From Motilibacter peucedani (GTDB lineage: Bacteria; Actinomycetota; Actinomycetes; Motilibacterales; Motilibacteraceae), in assembly GCF_003634695.1 (NCBI RefSeq), contig NZ_RBWV01000014.1, positions 248,001-312,000 of the forward strand: DNA of 64,000 nt, written 5' to 3'. A program made the position numbers and the translations under genes. The stretch's first letter is position 1. Every line of letters begins with the position of its first letter. Below, piece after piece: positions 52,987 through 62,133 of this stretch. The notes under the pieces are model-generated. The model saw only the letters and a program-made list of their open reading frames with translations, did no database searches and was not told the DNA's origin.

Positions 52987-55590
52987 GGACTGCTCGGACA
53001 CCCACTGCTCGGCCAGGTCCCGCGCCTCGCGGCGCGAGGTCACGCCGAGCTTCAGCAGCACCGCGGAGACGTGGTGGTCGACGGTGCGCACCGAGAGCGT
53101 CAGCCGGGCGGCGATCTCGGCGTTGCTCCGCCCGTCGGCCACGAGCCGCAGCACGTCGAGCTGCCGGTCGGTGAGCCCCGCAGGGTTCGCCGCGGTCGAG
53201 GGGCGCGGCCCGCGCGGCACGGGGACCGCTCCGGAGGCCGCCAGCCGGCGGCGTACGAGCCTGGCGGCAGCCGCGGCACCCAGCGAGTCGAACACCGCGA
53301 GCGCCTGCAGCGCCTGCGCGTCGTCGCCCCCGGCGAGCGCCTCCGCGGCGTCGTAGGGGCAGCCGAGCCGCTCCCAGGCCGCGGCCGCGCCGACCCGGTC
53401 GCCACGCACCAGCAGGAGGTACGGCTGCGCCACCCAGTCCGGCGCCTCGACGGCCACGCCGGCCCGGCCGAGCCGCCAGGCCAGCTCGCCGGCGTACCAC
53501 GGCTCGTGCTGCTCGACGGCCAGCTCGAAGGCCGAGACCACGTCGCTCAAGGGCAGCGGCGCACCCGCCAGCTCCGCCGCCTCGAGCCGCGCCGCCGCCA
53601 CGGGGCCGACGCGCTGCACCTCCCCCGTGCCGCGGGCCCGGCTGTCCGCGTCGTCGAGCAGGGCGAGGGCCTCGGCGCCGGCCTCGCCCCGACGTGTGAG
53701 CAGGCGCGACATCGTGACCAGGGCCGGGACGACGCTGACCCCGCGCTGGTGCAGCCGCGAGAGCGCGGCGCGGGCGTCGCTCTCGGCACCGGGCCAGTCG
53801 CCGACGTCGAGGCGCACCCGGCCGCGGACCGCGAGCAGGTAGTCGGCGTAGGCCTCGAGCTCGCGGTCGTCGGCGAAGGCGATCGCCCGCTCGAGCACCT
53901 GCAGCCCCTCGGCGAAGCGGTGCTCGTCGACGTGGATGCAGGCCAGGTTGACCAGCGCCCGCACCGCGTGGTCGGGGAGGCCCTCGCGCACGGCGAGCGC
54001 GAAGGCCTCCTGCAGGTCGTCACCGCCGCCGGGCTCGCCCTCGGTGAGCCGGGCCGTCCCGATGTTGATCAGCGCGTGGGTCACCGTCTCCTGGTCGCCG
54101 ACCGCGGCCGCGACCTCGAGCGCGCGCCGCCCCCACCCGACCGCCGCACCGAAGCGCCTGGCGAGCATGTCGAGCTGTGACCTGGCGCTGTAGGCCATGC
54201 CGAGCTGCCGCCCGGGCGGGAGGCCCTCGAGCACCGCGATCGCCTCGTCGGCGGCCAGCAGCGCCTGCTCGCCGGACCCTGCCCACCACCACAGCCGGGA
54301 GATCCAGCGCTGGTCCTCGCCGACGCGCTCGGGCTGTGACAGCGCGCGACGCTCCTGGACGGCCGCCCGGCGGGCGGCGAGCGCGTCGTCGATCCGGCCG
54401 AGGACGTAGGCGTGGAAGGCGAAGCCCTCCAGCAGCTCGGCACGGGCCTGGGGCGGCAGGGCGTCGGTGTGCGCCAGCGCCGCCTCGTAGTGGCCGGCCG
54501 CCTCGCGGTGCGCGCCCACCGCCGCGGCCGCCTCGGCCGCCGCCGGGGCGAACCGCGTGACCGCGGCGGCGTCCTGGGCCTCGCGGGCGTGGTGCACCAC
54601 CCGGGCCGGGTCGACCTGCCGGTCCCCCGCCGCCGCGGTGAGCACCTGGAGCACGCGCCGGTTGAGCTCCTTGCGCCGCAGCGGCGACAGCGAGTCGGCC
54701 ACGGCCCGGCGCAGGAGCTCGTGGCGGTACGTCGTGGTCTGGTCCCCGACGACCAGCAGCCCGCGGTCGGCGCACTCCTCGAGCTCCGCGGTGCGCGGGC
54801 CCAGCGCGGACTCCAGGAGCCAGAGCTCGGTCGCGGTCGGGACGACCGCGGCCAGCCGGGCGACCTCGCGCGCCGCGGGCGACAGGGCCGCGAGCCGGCC
54901 GGCCACGAGGTCGCGCACCGGCGACGGCACCCCGTCGCCGCCTCCCGCGAGGGACTCGGTGACCAGCAGGGGGTTCCCGCCCGTCAGCGCGTGGACGCCT
55001 GCCGGGGGCCGGCCGGCCCTGCGGGCCAGGTCGGCGACCGCCGCGCTCGAGAGCGGCGCGGGCCGCAGCGTACGCAGCAGTGCGGTGGGCAGCGTGCCGA
55101 GCGCCAGCTGGAGCGGGTGGCCGGTGCCGAGCTCGTCCTCGCGGTAGGTCACGACGAGCACCGCGGGCACGCCCTCCCAGCGCCGGCCGAGGAACACCAG
55201 GAGGTCGAGCGTCGCCGCGTCGGCCCAGTGCGCGTCCTCGACCACCACCACCTGCGGGCGGCGCGGCGGCTGCCCGGCGCCGAGCTCGTCGAGCAGGGCG
55301 TCGAACACCGCCTCGCGCCGGGCGCCCGAGCCGAGCAGCTCGGCGAGCCGGCCGCCGGTGGATCGCGCGATGTCGTGCAGCGGGCCGAGCGCACGCGGCG
55401 TCAGCAGCGGGTCGCACAGGCCGGTGAGCACCCGGGCACCCGCGTGGCCGTCGACGAAGCGGCGTACGAGCGCGGTCTTGCCGATGCCCGCCTCGCCCGC
55501 GACCAGCACGACCTGGCCGAGACGGGCCGAGGCCTCGAGGGCCTGGTCCATCCCGGCCAGCAGCTCCGTGCGCTCGAGCAGCTCGGCCAC
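52984..55590 (-). CDS. LuxR-family regulator with N-terminal AAA ATPase (LAL type)
   Basis: An 868-residue regulator. Walker A is VLVAGEAGIGKTALVRRF near residue 35, Walker B VVVVEDAHWADAATLDLLVF near 115, and a winged or sensor region follows. From about 340 to 760 are alpha-helical, TPR-like repeats rich in alanine. The C-terminal LuxR HTH (LTDRQLDVLRLVADGRSNAE, LTLSVRTVDHHVSAVLLKLG) ends at 868. LAL regulators activate genes in response to a bound ligand or partner. The GTG at 55590 opens the classical LLERTELL start. No target is obvious; the nearest gene is a methyltransferase upstream. Confidence 0.9.
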   Translation of the reverse strand: MAELLERTELLAGMDQALEASARLGQVVLVAGEAGIGKTALVRRFVDGHAGARVLTGLCDPLLTPRALGPLHDIARSTGGRLAELLGSGARREAVFDALLDELGAGQPPRRPQVVVVEDAHWADAATLDLLVFLGRRWEGVPAVLVVTYREDELGTGHPLQLALGTLPTALLRTLRPAPLSSAAVADLARRAGRPPAGVHALTGGNPLLVTESLAGGGDGVPSPVRDLVAGRLAALSPAAREVARLAAVVPTATELWLLESALGPRTAELEECADRGLLVVGDQTTTYRHELLRRAVADSLSPLRRKELNRRVLQVLTAAAGDRQVDPARVVHHAREAQDAAAVTRFAPAAAEAAAAVGAHREAAGHYEAALAHTDALPPQARAELLEGFAFHAYVLGRIDDALAARRAAVQERRALSQPERVGEDQRWISRLWWWAGSGEQALLAADEAIAVLEGLPPGRQLGMAYSARSQLDMLARRFGAAVGWGRRALEVAAAVGDQETVTHALINIGTARLTEGEPGGGDDLQEAFALAVREGLPDHAVRALVNLACIHVDEHRFAEGLQVLERAIAFADDRELEAYADYLLAVRGRVRLDVGDWPGAESDARAALSRLHQRGVSVVPALVTMSRLLTRRGEAGAEALALLDDADSRARGTGEVQRVGPVAAARLEAAELAGAPLPLSDVVSAFELAVEQHEPWYAGELAWRLGRAGVAVEAPDWVAQPYLLLVRGDRVGAAAAWERLGCPYDAAEALAGGDDAQALQALAVFDSLGAAAAARLVRRRLAASGAVPVPRGPRPSTAANPAGLTDRQLDVLRLVADGRSNAEIAARLTLSVRTVDHHVSAVLLKLGVTSRREARDLAEQWVSEQS

Positions 55591-55622
55591 GGCTCACTGT
55601 CCCACCGCGGGCGCGTGCTGCC

Positions 55623-55642
55623 CAGGTCCTGTCGAGGACCTG
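55623..55642 (-). terminator. Perfect 8-bp hairpin after the methyltransferase gene
   Basis: CAGGTCCT and AGGACCTG pair across a GTCG loop, four bases past the methyltransferase stop. It probably terminates that gene before the LuxR-type gene. Confidence 0.65.
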
Positions 55643-55645
55643 CCC

Positions 55646-56704
55646 TCAGGGGCGGACCTCGAAGACCAGGTTGAACGGCGTCTCGGCGACCCGGCGGAAG
55701 CGGGTGAAGCCCGCGGCCTCCATGACCCCGCGGATCGCCGCCTCGCCGGCCTGGGCGCCGAGCGCGAGCCCCACCTCCTGCGAGAGCGAGTTCGGCACGC
55801 ACAGCAGCGTCGAGAAGCTGTAGTAGGCGCGGCCCACGGGGTTGAGGTTGTCCTCGAACCGGTCGCCGGCGGCGGGCTCGACCACGAGCCACGTGCCCTC
55901 GGGCGCCAGGCTCTGCAGCACGTGCCGGGCGGCGCCGACGGGGTCGCCCATGTCGTGCAGCGAGTCGAACGAGGTGACCAGGTCGTAGCCCGTGCCCGGG
56001 TAGTCCGCCGCCGCGGCGACCTCGAAGTCGACCTGCGCCTGCAGCCCCTCCTCGGCCGTCTGCTTGCTCGCGCGGGCGATCGACTCGTCGTGGTAGTCGA
56101 AACCGGTGACGCGCGAGGCGGGGAAGGCGGCGGCCATCATGCGGGTCGAGGCCCCGAGCCCGCAGCCGATGTCCGCGACGCGGCCGCCCGCGGTGAGCTT
56201 CTCGACGACGCCGTCGCACGCCGGGAGCCAGCTGCTGACGAGGTTCGCGGAGTAGCCCGGCCGGAAGAAGCGCTCGCAGCCGACGAAGACGTCGGTGTTG
56301 TGCTCGTGCCAGCCGACGCCCTCACCGGTGCGGAACGCCTCGGCCACAGCAGGTTCGTCACGGGCCGCGGCCGCGGCGAGCTGGAAGGCGCCGGGCAGGA
56401 AGAACGGGTTGTCCTCGGACACCAGCGTGAACGCCTGGATCTCGTCGAGGTGGAAGCGCTCGGCCTCCCCGTCCCACGACACGTAGCCGCCGGCGACCTG
56501 CGCGCGCAGCCACTCGGCGACGTAGCGCTCGGCGGTGCCCGTGCGGGCGGCGAGCTCGGCCGGCGTGCTCGGGCCGAGCTCGGCGAGGGCGCGGTAGAGC
56601 CCGAGCCGGTCGCCGATGAGCACGGTGGCCGCCTGCACGGTCGCGCCGAGGTCGACGACGAAACGGCCGAGGTAGGCGTGGAGCTCCTGCTCGTCGATGG
56701 CCAT
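55646..56704 (-). CDS. Class I SAM-dependent methyltransferase with N-terminal winged helix
   Basis: A 352-residue protein. Residues about 25-90 form a winged-helix dimerisation domain ([40 protein letters not shown]), then the SAM domain with [20 protein letters not shown] (motif I), [14 protein letters not shown] and [17 protein letters not shown]. It resembles the S-adenosylmethionine methyltransferase group that includes Rv2258c-like proteins; substrate unknown. GAGGAGG lies six bases before the ATG, one of the strongest ribosome sites in the window. Confidence 0.85.
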   Translation of the reverse strand: MAIDEQELHAYLGRFVVDLGATVQAATVLIGDRLGLYRALAELGPSTPAELAARTGTAERYVAEWLRAQVAGGYVSWDGEAERFHLDEIQAFTLVSEDNPFFLPGAFQLAAAAARDEPAVAEAFRTGEGVGWHEHNTDVFVGCERFFRPGYSANLVSSWLPACDGVVEKLTAGGRVADIGCGLGASTRMMAAAFPASRVTGFDYHDESIARASKQTAEEGLQAQVDFEVAAAADYPGTGYDLVTSFDSLHDMGDPVGAARHVLQSLAPEGTWLVVEPAAGDRFEDNLNPVGRAYYSFSTLLCVPNSLSQEVGLALGAQAGEAAIRGVMEAAGFTRFRRVAETPFNLVFEVRP

Positions 56705-56839
56705 GGTGGTTCCTCCTCAGGTGGGTGCGGATCTCGTGCCTCGGACGCTAGGAGCGGGGCGCAGGCCTGGACAGGGCAGCGACTGCCCATCTCGGGCGTC
56801 CCGGGCGCCCAGGTTGGCGACGGCTCGGCGCCCCTCCCC

Positions 56840-56845
56840 TACGCT
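56840..56845 (+). promoter_or_regulatory. Leaderless -10 box TACGCT of the PNP gene
   Basis: TACGCT ends seven bases before the GTG at 56853. The 148-nt gap to the divergent methyltransferase gene shows no other clear feature. Confidence 0.55.
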
Positions 56846-56852
56846 TCCTCGG

Positions 56853-57683
56853 GTGACCGACGCCTCCGCGCCCCACCCGGCCGACCCGTACGCCGCCGCC
56901 TCCGCAGCCGCCGAGCGGCTGCGGGAGATCACGGGGGTGCAGACCCACGACGTCGCCCTCGTGCTCGGCTCGGGCTGGGTGCCCGCCGTCGACGGGCTCG
57001 TCGCCGGCGACGACGAGCTGGTGGCCGACCTCGCGGTCACCGACCTGCCCGGCTTCGCGCCGCCGGCCGTCGCCGGCCACGCCGGCCGGGTCCGGTCGCT
57101 GCGCGTCGGCAGCACGCACGTGCTGGCCTTCCTCGGCCGCACCCACCTCTACGAGGGCCGCGGGGTCGACGCGGTGGTGCACGGCGTACGCACCGCGACC
57201 GCCGCCGGCGCCCGCACCGTCGTGCTCACCAACGGCTGCGGCGGCCTGCGTCCGGAGTACTCCGCCGGGCAGCCGGTGCTGATCCGCGACCACATCAACC
57301 TGACGGCCACCTCGCCGCTGAAGGGCGCGCGGTTCGTCGACCTCACCGACCTCTACTCGACGCGGCTGCGCGAGCTGGCGAAGGGGCTCGACCCGAGCCT
57401 CGAGGAGGGCGTCTACGTGCAACTGCCCGGCCCGCACTACGAGACGCCGGCCGAGATCGGCATGGTCCGCGCGATCGGCGGTGACCTCGTCGGGATGTCG
57501 ACCACGCTCGAGGCGATCGCGGCCCGGGAGGCGGGAGCGGAGGTCCTCGGCATCTCGCTGGTCACCAACCTGGCGGCCGGCATGACCGGCGAGCCGCTCG
57601 ACCACGCCGAGGTGCTCGCCGCCGGCAACGAGGCAGCGGGCCGCATGGGCGGGCTGCTCGGCGCACTGGTGGCCGCGCTGTGA
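56853..57683 (+). CDS. Purine-nucleoside phosphorylase
   Basis: A 276-residue trimeric-type [19 protein letters not shown] binds phosphate, [19 protein letters not shown] carries the conserved histidine and arginine, [18 protein letters not shown] the base-binding loop, [21 protein letters not shown] the ribose site, and [18 protein letters not shown] the C-terminal motif. It splits purine nucleosides to the base and (deoxy)ribose 1-phosphate. Coupled by GTGA to the mutase gene, which can process the sugar phosphate. Confidence 0.93.
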   Translation: MTDASAPHPADPYAAASAAAERLREITGVQTHDVALVLGSGWVPAVDGLVAGDDELVADLAVTDLPGFAPPAVAGHAGRVRSLRVGSTHVLAFLGRTHLYEGRGVDAVVHGVRTATAAGARTVVLTNGCGGLRPEYSAGQPVLIRDHINLTATSPLKGARFVDLTDLYSTRLRELAKGLDPSLEEGVYVQLPGPHYETPAEIGMVRAIGGDLVGMSTTLEAIAAREAGAEVLGISLVTNLAAGMTGEPLDHAEVLAAGNEAAGRMGGLLGALVAAL

Positions 57684-59431
57684 GCGAGCTGCCCGCCACC
57701 TCCGACGAGTCGCAGGCCGGCGACCAGCAGCGCATGCCCGACGCGACGCGCAACGCGCCCGACCGCCAGCCCGAGCCGCGCGAGCACCGGCACTCCGAGG
57801 ACACCGTCGACGTCACCGACCTCGCGCAGGCGTGGCTGTCGGAGGACCCCGACCCGGTCACCCGCGCCGAGCTGCAGGCGCTGCTCGCGGCGCCGGACCC
57901 CGTGGCCGCGCTCAGCGACCGGTTCCAGGGCAGCCTCGAGTTCGGCACCGCCGGGCTGCGTGGCGAGGTCGGCGTCGGCCCGAACCGCATGAACCGGCTC
58001 GTGGTCACCCGCGCCACCGCCGGCCTGGTCGCCTACCTCCGGCTGCACGGCGGGCGCAGCGTGGTCATCGGCTACGACGCGCGCAACCGCTCCGCCGACT
58101 TCGCCCGCGACGCCGCGTCGGTGGTCGCAGGTGCCGGCCTCGAGGCGCTGCTGCTGCCCGGCCCGCTGCCGACGCCGGTGCTCGCCTTCGCCGTGCGCCA
58201 CCTCGGCGCCTCGGCCGGCGTGATGGTCACGGCCTCGCACAACCCGGCCGCCGACAACGGCTACAAGGTCTACCTCGGCGACGGCTCGCTCATCGTGCCT
58301 CCCGCCGACGTCGAGATCAGCCGCGAGATCAAGGCCGTGGGACCGTACTTCTCGATCCCCCGCGCGGAGACCTGGACGACGCTGGGTGACGACGTGGTCG
58401 ACGCCTACGTCGCCCGTGCGGTCTCGGTGCTCGACCCGGCCACCCCGCGCGACCTCGTCACCGTCTACACGCCCATGCACGGCGTGGGCGGCGCGGTGTC
58501 CGCGCGAGCCGTCGCGGCCGCCGGCTTCCCGGCGCCGCAGGTGGTCTCAGCCCAGGCCGAGCCCGACCCGGAGTTCCCGACGGTGTCGTTCCCCAACCCC
58601 GAGGAGCCGGGCGCGCTCGACCTGCTGCTCGAGCTGGCGCGCGAGCACTCCGCCGACCTCGCGGTAGCCAACGACCCCGACGCCGACCGGCTCGCCGTCG
58701 CCGTGCCCGACCGCAACGGCACCTGGCGGGCGCTCACCGGCGACGAGCTCGGAGCCCTGCTCGCCACGCACCTGCTGCGCCGGGGGCGCGTCGAGGGCGG
58801 GTCGCTCGCCTCGTCGCTCGTGTCCTCCTCGCTGCTCGGCACCATCGCCGCGGCAGCGGGTGTCGGCTACTCGTCGACGCTCACCGGCTTCAAGTGGATC
58901 TCGAAGGTGCCGGCCCTGCGCTTCGGCTACGAGGAGGCGCTGGGCTACTGCGTCGACCCCGAGGGCGTGAAGGACAAGGACGGCATCAGCGCCACCCTGG
59001 TGGCGCTCGAGATGGCGGCTGTCGCCAAGGCGGCCGGACGGACCCTGCTCGACGAGCTCGACGACCTCTACCGCGCGCACGGGGTGCACCTGACCGGGCA
59101 GGTCTCGCTGCGCTTCACCGACCTCTCGCGCATCGGCGCGGCGGTGGAGCGGCTGCGGGCCGAGCCGCCGGAGTCGCTGGGCGGGCTCACGGTCACCGGC
59201 GTCGACGACCTCTCGCGTGGCGTAGACGGGCTTCCGCCCACCGACGGGCTGCGCTTCCGGCTCCAGGACGGCGCCCGCGTCATCGTGCGCCCGTCCGGCA
59301 CCGAGCCGAAGGTGAAGGCCTACCTCGAGGTGGTGCGCCCGGTCGAGGGCGACGACGTGGCGGCCGCCGTGGCCGCCGCGACCGAGGTGCGGTCGCGGCT
59401 GGCCGACGGCGTACGCGCGCTGCTCGCCTGA
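57680..59431 (+). CDS. Phosphohexomutase/phosphopentomutase (PmmB-like)
   Basis: A 583-residue alpha-D-phosphohexomutase. An unusual N-terminal extension of about 85 polar residues precedes the domain start ([20 protein letters not shown]). [20 protein letters not shown] contains the phosphoserine, [18 protein letters not shown] the metal loop, and [19 protein letters not shown] the phosphate-binding tail. Although such genes are called pmmB, the coupling with PNP suggests conversion of (deoxy)ribose 1-phosphate to 5-phosphate. A later start would shorten the extension; the GTG at 57680 is kept because of the GTGA overlap. Confidence 0.9.
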   Translation: MSELPATSDESQAGDQQRMPDATRNAPDRQPEPREHRHSEDTVDVTDLAQAWLSEDPDPVTRAELQALLAAPDPVAALSDRFQGSLEFGTAGLRGEVGVGPNRMNRLVVTRATAGLVAYLRLHGGRSVVIGYDARNRSADFARDAASVVAGAGLEALLLPGPLPTPVLAFAVRHLGASAGVMVTASHNPAADNGYKVYLGDGSLIVPPADVEISREIKAVGPYFSIPRAETWTTLGDDVVDAYVARAVSVLDPATPRDLVTVYTPMHGVGGAVSARAVAAAGFPAPQVVSAQAEPDPEFPTVSFPNPEEPGALDLLLELAREHSADLAVANDPDADRLAVAVPDRNGTWRALTGDELGALLATHLLRRGRVEGGSLASSLVSSSLLGTIAAAAGVGYSSTLTGFKWISKVPALRFGYEEALGYCVDPEGVKDKDGISATLVALEMAAVAKAAGRTLLDELDDLYRAHGVHLTGQVSLRFTDLSRIGAAVERLRAEPPESLGGLTVTGVDDLSRGVDGLPPTDGLRFRLQDGARVIVRPSGTEPKVKAYLEVVRPVEGDDVAAAVAAATEVRSRLADGVRALLA

Positions 59432-59453
59432 GCGCCACCCGTCCGGGAGTGCG

Positions 59454-60005
59454 CTAGAAGCGCTCGACGATCGTGCGGCTGAACGCCTCGAGGTCGTCGG
59501 GCTTGCGGCTCGAGATGAGCACGCCCGGGCCGGACTCGTCGACGTGGACCTCCTCGTCGACCCAGGTGCCGCCGGCGTTGCGGACGTCGGTCTGCAGGCT
59601 GGGCCACGAGGTCAGCGTGCGCCCGCTCACGGCGCCGGACTCGACCAGCGTCCACGGCCCGTGGCAGATGACGGCGACCGGCTTGCCCGCGTCGACGAAC
59701 GCCTTGGCGAACGCGACGGCGTCGGGCTGGGTGCGCAGGGTGTCGGGGTTCGCGACGCCGCCCGGGAGGACCAGGCCGTCGAACGAGGACGGGTCGGCGT
59801 CGGCGACCATGACGTCGACAGGGAACGTGTCACCCTTGTCGAGGTGGTTGAACGCCTGCGCCTCGCCGGCCTCCGGCGCGACGAGCCGCGGCGTGCCGCC
59901 CGCCTCCTGCACCGCCTTCCACGGCTCGGTCAGCTCGACCTGCTCGATGCCCTCGTTCGCGACGAGGAACGCGATCGTCTTGCCCTGCAGCGTGTTCGTT
60001 GCCAT
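59454..60005 (-). CDS. DJ-1/PfpI-family stress protein (type 1 glutamine amidotransferase-like)
   Basis: A 183-residue protein. KTIAFLVANEGIEQVELTEP opens the fold, VDVMVADADPSSFDGLVLPGG holds the glutamate/aspartate side, KPVAVICHGPWTLVESGAV has the nucleophile-elbow cysteine followed by His, and GGTWVDEEVHVDESG ends the core. Relatives of YhbO/PfpI repair glycated proteins or act as proteases; function here is inferred. It lies 38 nt after the GNAT gene on the same strand. Confidence 0.9.
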   Translation of the reverse strand: MATNTLQGKTIAFLVANEGIEQVELTEPWKAVQEAGGTPRLVAPEAGEAQAFNHLDKGDTFPVDVMVADADPSSFDGLVLPGGVANPDTLRTQPDAVAFAKAFVDAGKPVAVICHGPWTLVESGAVSGRTLTSWPSLQTDVRNAGGTWVDEEVHVDESGPGVLISSRKPDDLEAFSRTIVERF

Positions 60006-60043
60006 GGGTACCACGTGCCCGGTCGGGCGGCGGGCGAAAACTC

Positions 60044-60577
60044 TCAGCGCGGGTCGGTGCGCAGGCGCGCGTAGGACACCAGGTCGTGCCACGCGCCGCC
60101 GCGCCACTGCGCCGAGCGGAGCACTCCCTCGCGCGTGAACCCGGCCTTCTCGAGCGCGCGCTGCTCCGCGAGGTTCTCCACGTCGGTGGAGGCCTCGACC
60201 CGGCCCGCGTCGGTGGTGGCGAACAGCATGTCGGCTAGCAGCCGCTGGGCCCGGGTCCCGGCGCCACGACCGCGGAACGCCAGGTCGAGCCCGATGCCGA
60301 TGTTCCAGGCCCGCGACTCGGGGTTGGGCCCGTAGGCGACCGACTGCCACGACACCGACCCGGCCAGCTGCCCGTCGACCTCGACCACCAGGAAGCCGTA
60401 GCCGCCCTCGAGCTCCGCCCGCGCCAGCAGGGCGGCGTGCGAGCGGGCGGGCATGCCGAAGTCGGCGAACTCGGTGAAGTGGCCGGGGTCGGCGCTCCAC
60501 GCGTCGAGCGTCGCGACGTCGGCGGGCGCGAGGGCGCGCAGGCGTACGGCTGAGACCGCGACCGGACGACCGGTCAC
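60044..60577 (-). CDS. GNAT-family N-acetyltransferase (RimJ/RimL-like)
   Basis: A 177-residue acetyltransferase. VRLRALAPADVATLDAWSADP is the RimJ-type start, GIGLDLAFRGRGAGTRAQRLL the acetyl-CoA loop and VEASTDVENLAEQRALEKAGF the conserved asparagine/alanine region. It might acetylate ribosomal proteins or small amines. The GTG at 60577 overlaps the TGA of the PH-domain protein (GTGA), so the two are coupled. Confidence 0.88.
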   Translation of the reverse strand: MTGRPVAVSAVRLRALAPADVATLDAWSADPGHFTEFADFGMPARSHAALLARAELEGGYGFLVVEVDGQLAGSVSWQSVAYGPNPESRAWNIGIGLDLAFRGRGAGTRAQRLLADMLFATTDAGRVEASTDVENLAEQRALEKAGFTREGVLRSAQWRGGAWHDLVSYARLRTDPR

Positions 60578-61116
60578 GTCGCCACCGCCACCAGGACGAG
60601 CGCGACCACGAGCGCGAGCGCGGGCGCCAGCACCTCCCAGCGCCAGCGCACCACCACCGGGCCGTCGGCGCCGGCGAGGCGCCGACGCTCCCAGCGGTCG
60701 GAGAGGCGCTCGGTGATGCCGGAGGTCGGCACGGTCGGCACCTCGTCGCCGCGCCGGCTGCGCTTCGGCCGCGACTTCGGCGCGGCGGCGAACGCGGTGT
60801 AGGTGGCGCGCTCGGTGCGGATGTCGAGCGTCCAGCGGCCACCGACCGCGACCACGCGCGCCCAGGGCACGACGATGTCGCGCAGCGGGTTGCGCAGGGT
60901 CACGGCGTCGTCGTCGGCCACGACCTCGGGGCGCCACCAGAACGCGAACGCGCCCACCATGGTCAGCAGCAGGACCAGCGCGGCCACGGCGCCGGAGGGC
61001 CAGGAGCCGCGGACGACGACGTCGAGCAGGAGCAGGCCGGTCAGCACCCACCAGATCACGGCGAAGGCCCGCGAGACCTCCGAGCGCACGACCTCACGAC
61101 CCGACGCGTCCTGCAC
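60574..61116 (-). CDS. PH-domain-like membrane protein
   Basis: A 180-residue protein with two transmembrane helices at about residues 15-60 (VIWWVLTGLLLLDVVV, AVAALVLLLTMVGAFAF), then a bacterial PH-like domain (VVADDDAVTLRNPLRDIVVP, WARVVAVGGRWTLDIRTE) and a last helix near the C-terminus (LAPALALVVALVLVAVA). Members are common in actinobacteria and have no assigned role. The GTG at 61116 is chosen over an upstream ATG because CAGGAT lies six bases before it. Confidence 0.75.
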   Translation of the reverse strand: MQDASGREVVRSEVSRAFAVIWWVLTGLLLLDVVVRGSWPSGAVAALVLLLTMVGAFAFWWRPEVVADDDAVTLRNPLRDIVVPWARVVAVGGRWTLDIRTERATYTAFAAAPKSRPKRSRRGDEVPTVPTSGITERLSDRWERRRLAGADGPVVVRWRWEVLAPALALVVALVLVAVAT

Positions 61117-61122
61117 CCGGAC

Positions 61123-61128
61123 ATCCTG
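61123..61128 (-). promoter_or_regulatory. Leaderless -10-like box CAGGAT
   Basis: CAGGAT on the minus strand ends six bases before the GTG at 61116. It matches the box of the 6-phosphogluconate dehydrogenase gene exactly. Confidence 0.4.
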
Positions 61129-61181
61129 CCCCACGCGCGGCGGCCCCAGACACGGTGGAGCCAGGGGCGCCGGGTGCCGCG

Positions 61182-61187
61182 TAGCCT
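61182..61187 (+). promoter_or_regulatory. Leaderless -10 box TAGCCT of deoC
   Basis: TAGCCT ends six bases before the GTG at 61194 with no Shine-Dalgarno between. Confidence 0.55.
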
Positions 61188-61193
61188 GGCGGC

Positions 61194-62132
61194 GTGGCCA
61201 TCTCGATCGACGGCGCCACCGGCAGCGAGGCCGGTCTGCGCCGACTCCTCACCGGGCTCCCCGGCGTCGACCAGGTCGGTGCGGAGGCCCGGGCGGCGAC
61301 CCTCGGCTCGCGCTCGGTCAAGGCCGACTCCAAGAAGGCGCTGATCGACCTCGCGATCTCCTGCATCGACCTGACGACGCTCGAAGGGGCCGACACCCCG
61401 GGCAAGGTGCGCGGGCTGTGCGCGAAGGCGCGCGTGCCCGACCCCGACGACCCGTCGTGCCCGCGGCCGGCCGCGATCTGCATCTACGGCGACCTGGTGC
61501 CGGTGGCGGTCGACGCCCTGCGCGGCACGGGGATCCACGTCGCCGCCGTCGCGACCGCGTTCCCGAGCGGGCGGGCGAGCCTGCCGGTCAAGCTCGCCGA
61601 CGTGGAGGACGCGGTGGCCGCCGGCGCCGACGAGATCGACATGGTGATCGACCGCGGCGCGTTCCTCGCGGGGCGCTACGGCGCCGTGCTCGACGAGGTG
61701 CAGCAGGTCAAGGCCGCCTGCGGCGACGCGCACCTCAAGGTGATCCTCGAGACCGGCGAGCTCGCGACGCTCGACAACGTACGCCGTGCCTCCTGGCTCG
61801 CGATGGTCGGCGGGGCCGACTTCATCAAGACCTCGACGGGCAAGACGAACCCCGCCGCCACCCTGCCGGTGGCGCTGGTGATGCTCGAGGCGGCGCGCGA
61901 CTTCTTCGCCGCCACCGGCACCCGCGTCGGCTTCAAGCCGGCGGGCGGCATCCGCACCGCGAAGGACGCCGTGAAGCACCTGGTGCTGGTGCACGAGACC
62001 GTCGGCGACGACTGGCTCGACCCGTCGCTCTACCGGATCGGCGCCTCGACGCTGCTCAACGACCTGCTGCTCCAGCGGCGCAAGATGCAGACCGGGCGCT
62101 ACTCCGGCCGCGACTACGTGACGGTGAGCTGA
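61194..62132 (+). CDS. deoC: Deoxyribose-phosphate aldolase
   Basis: A 312-residue aldolase, the long actinobacterial form with about 50 extra N-terminal residues. CIDLTTLEGADTPGKVRGLC opens the barrel, VATAFPSGRASLPVKLADVE and ADEIDMVIDRGAFLAG follow, GADFIKTSTGKTNPAATL holds the Schiff-base lysine, and GFKPAGGIRTAKDA the second active lysine. It splits deoxyribose 5-phosphate into acetaldehyde and glyceraldehyde 3-phosphate. The next gene, an aldehyde dehydrogenase, starts one base after its stop and can remove the acetaldehyde. Confidence 0.95.
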   Translation: MAISIDGATGSEAGLRRLLTGLPGVDQVGAEARAATLGSRSVKADSKKALIDLAISCIDLTTLEGADTPGKVRGLCAKARVPDPDDPSCPRPAAICIYGDLVPVAVDALRGTGIHVAAVATAFPSGRASLPVKLADVEDAVAAGADEIDMVIDRGAFLAGRYGAVLDEVQQVKAACGDAHLKVILETGELATLDNVRRASWLAMVGGADFIKTSTGKTNPAATLPVALVMLEAARDFFAATGTRVGFKPAGGIRTAKDAVKHLVLVHETVGDDWLDPSLYRIGASTLLNDLLLQRRKMQTGRYSGRDYVTVS

Positions 62133-62133
62133 C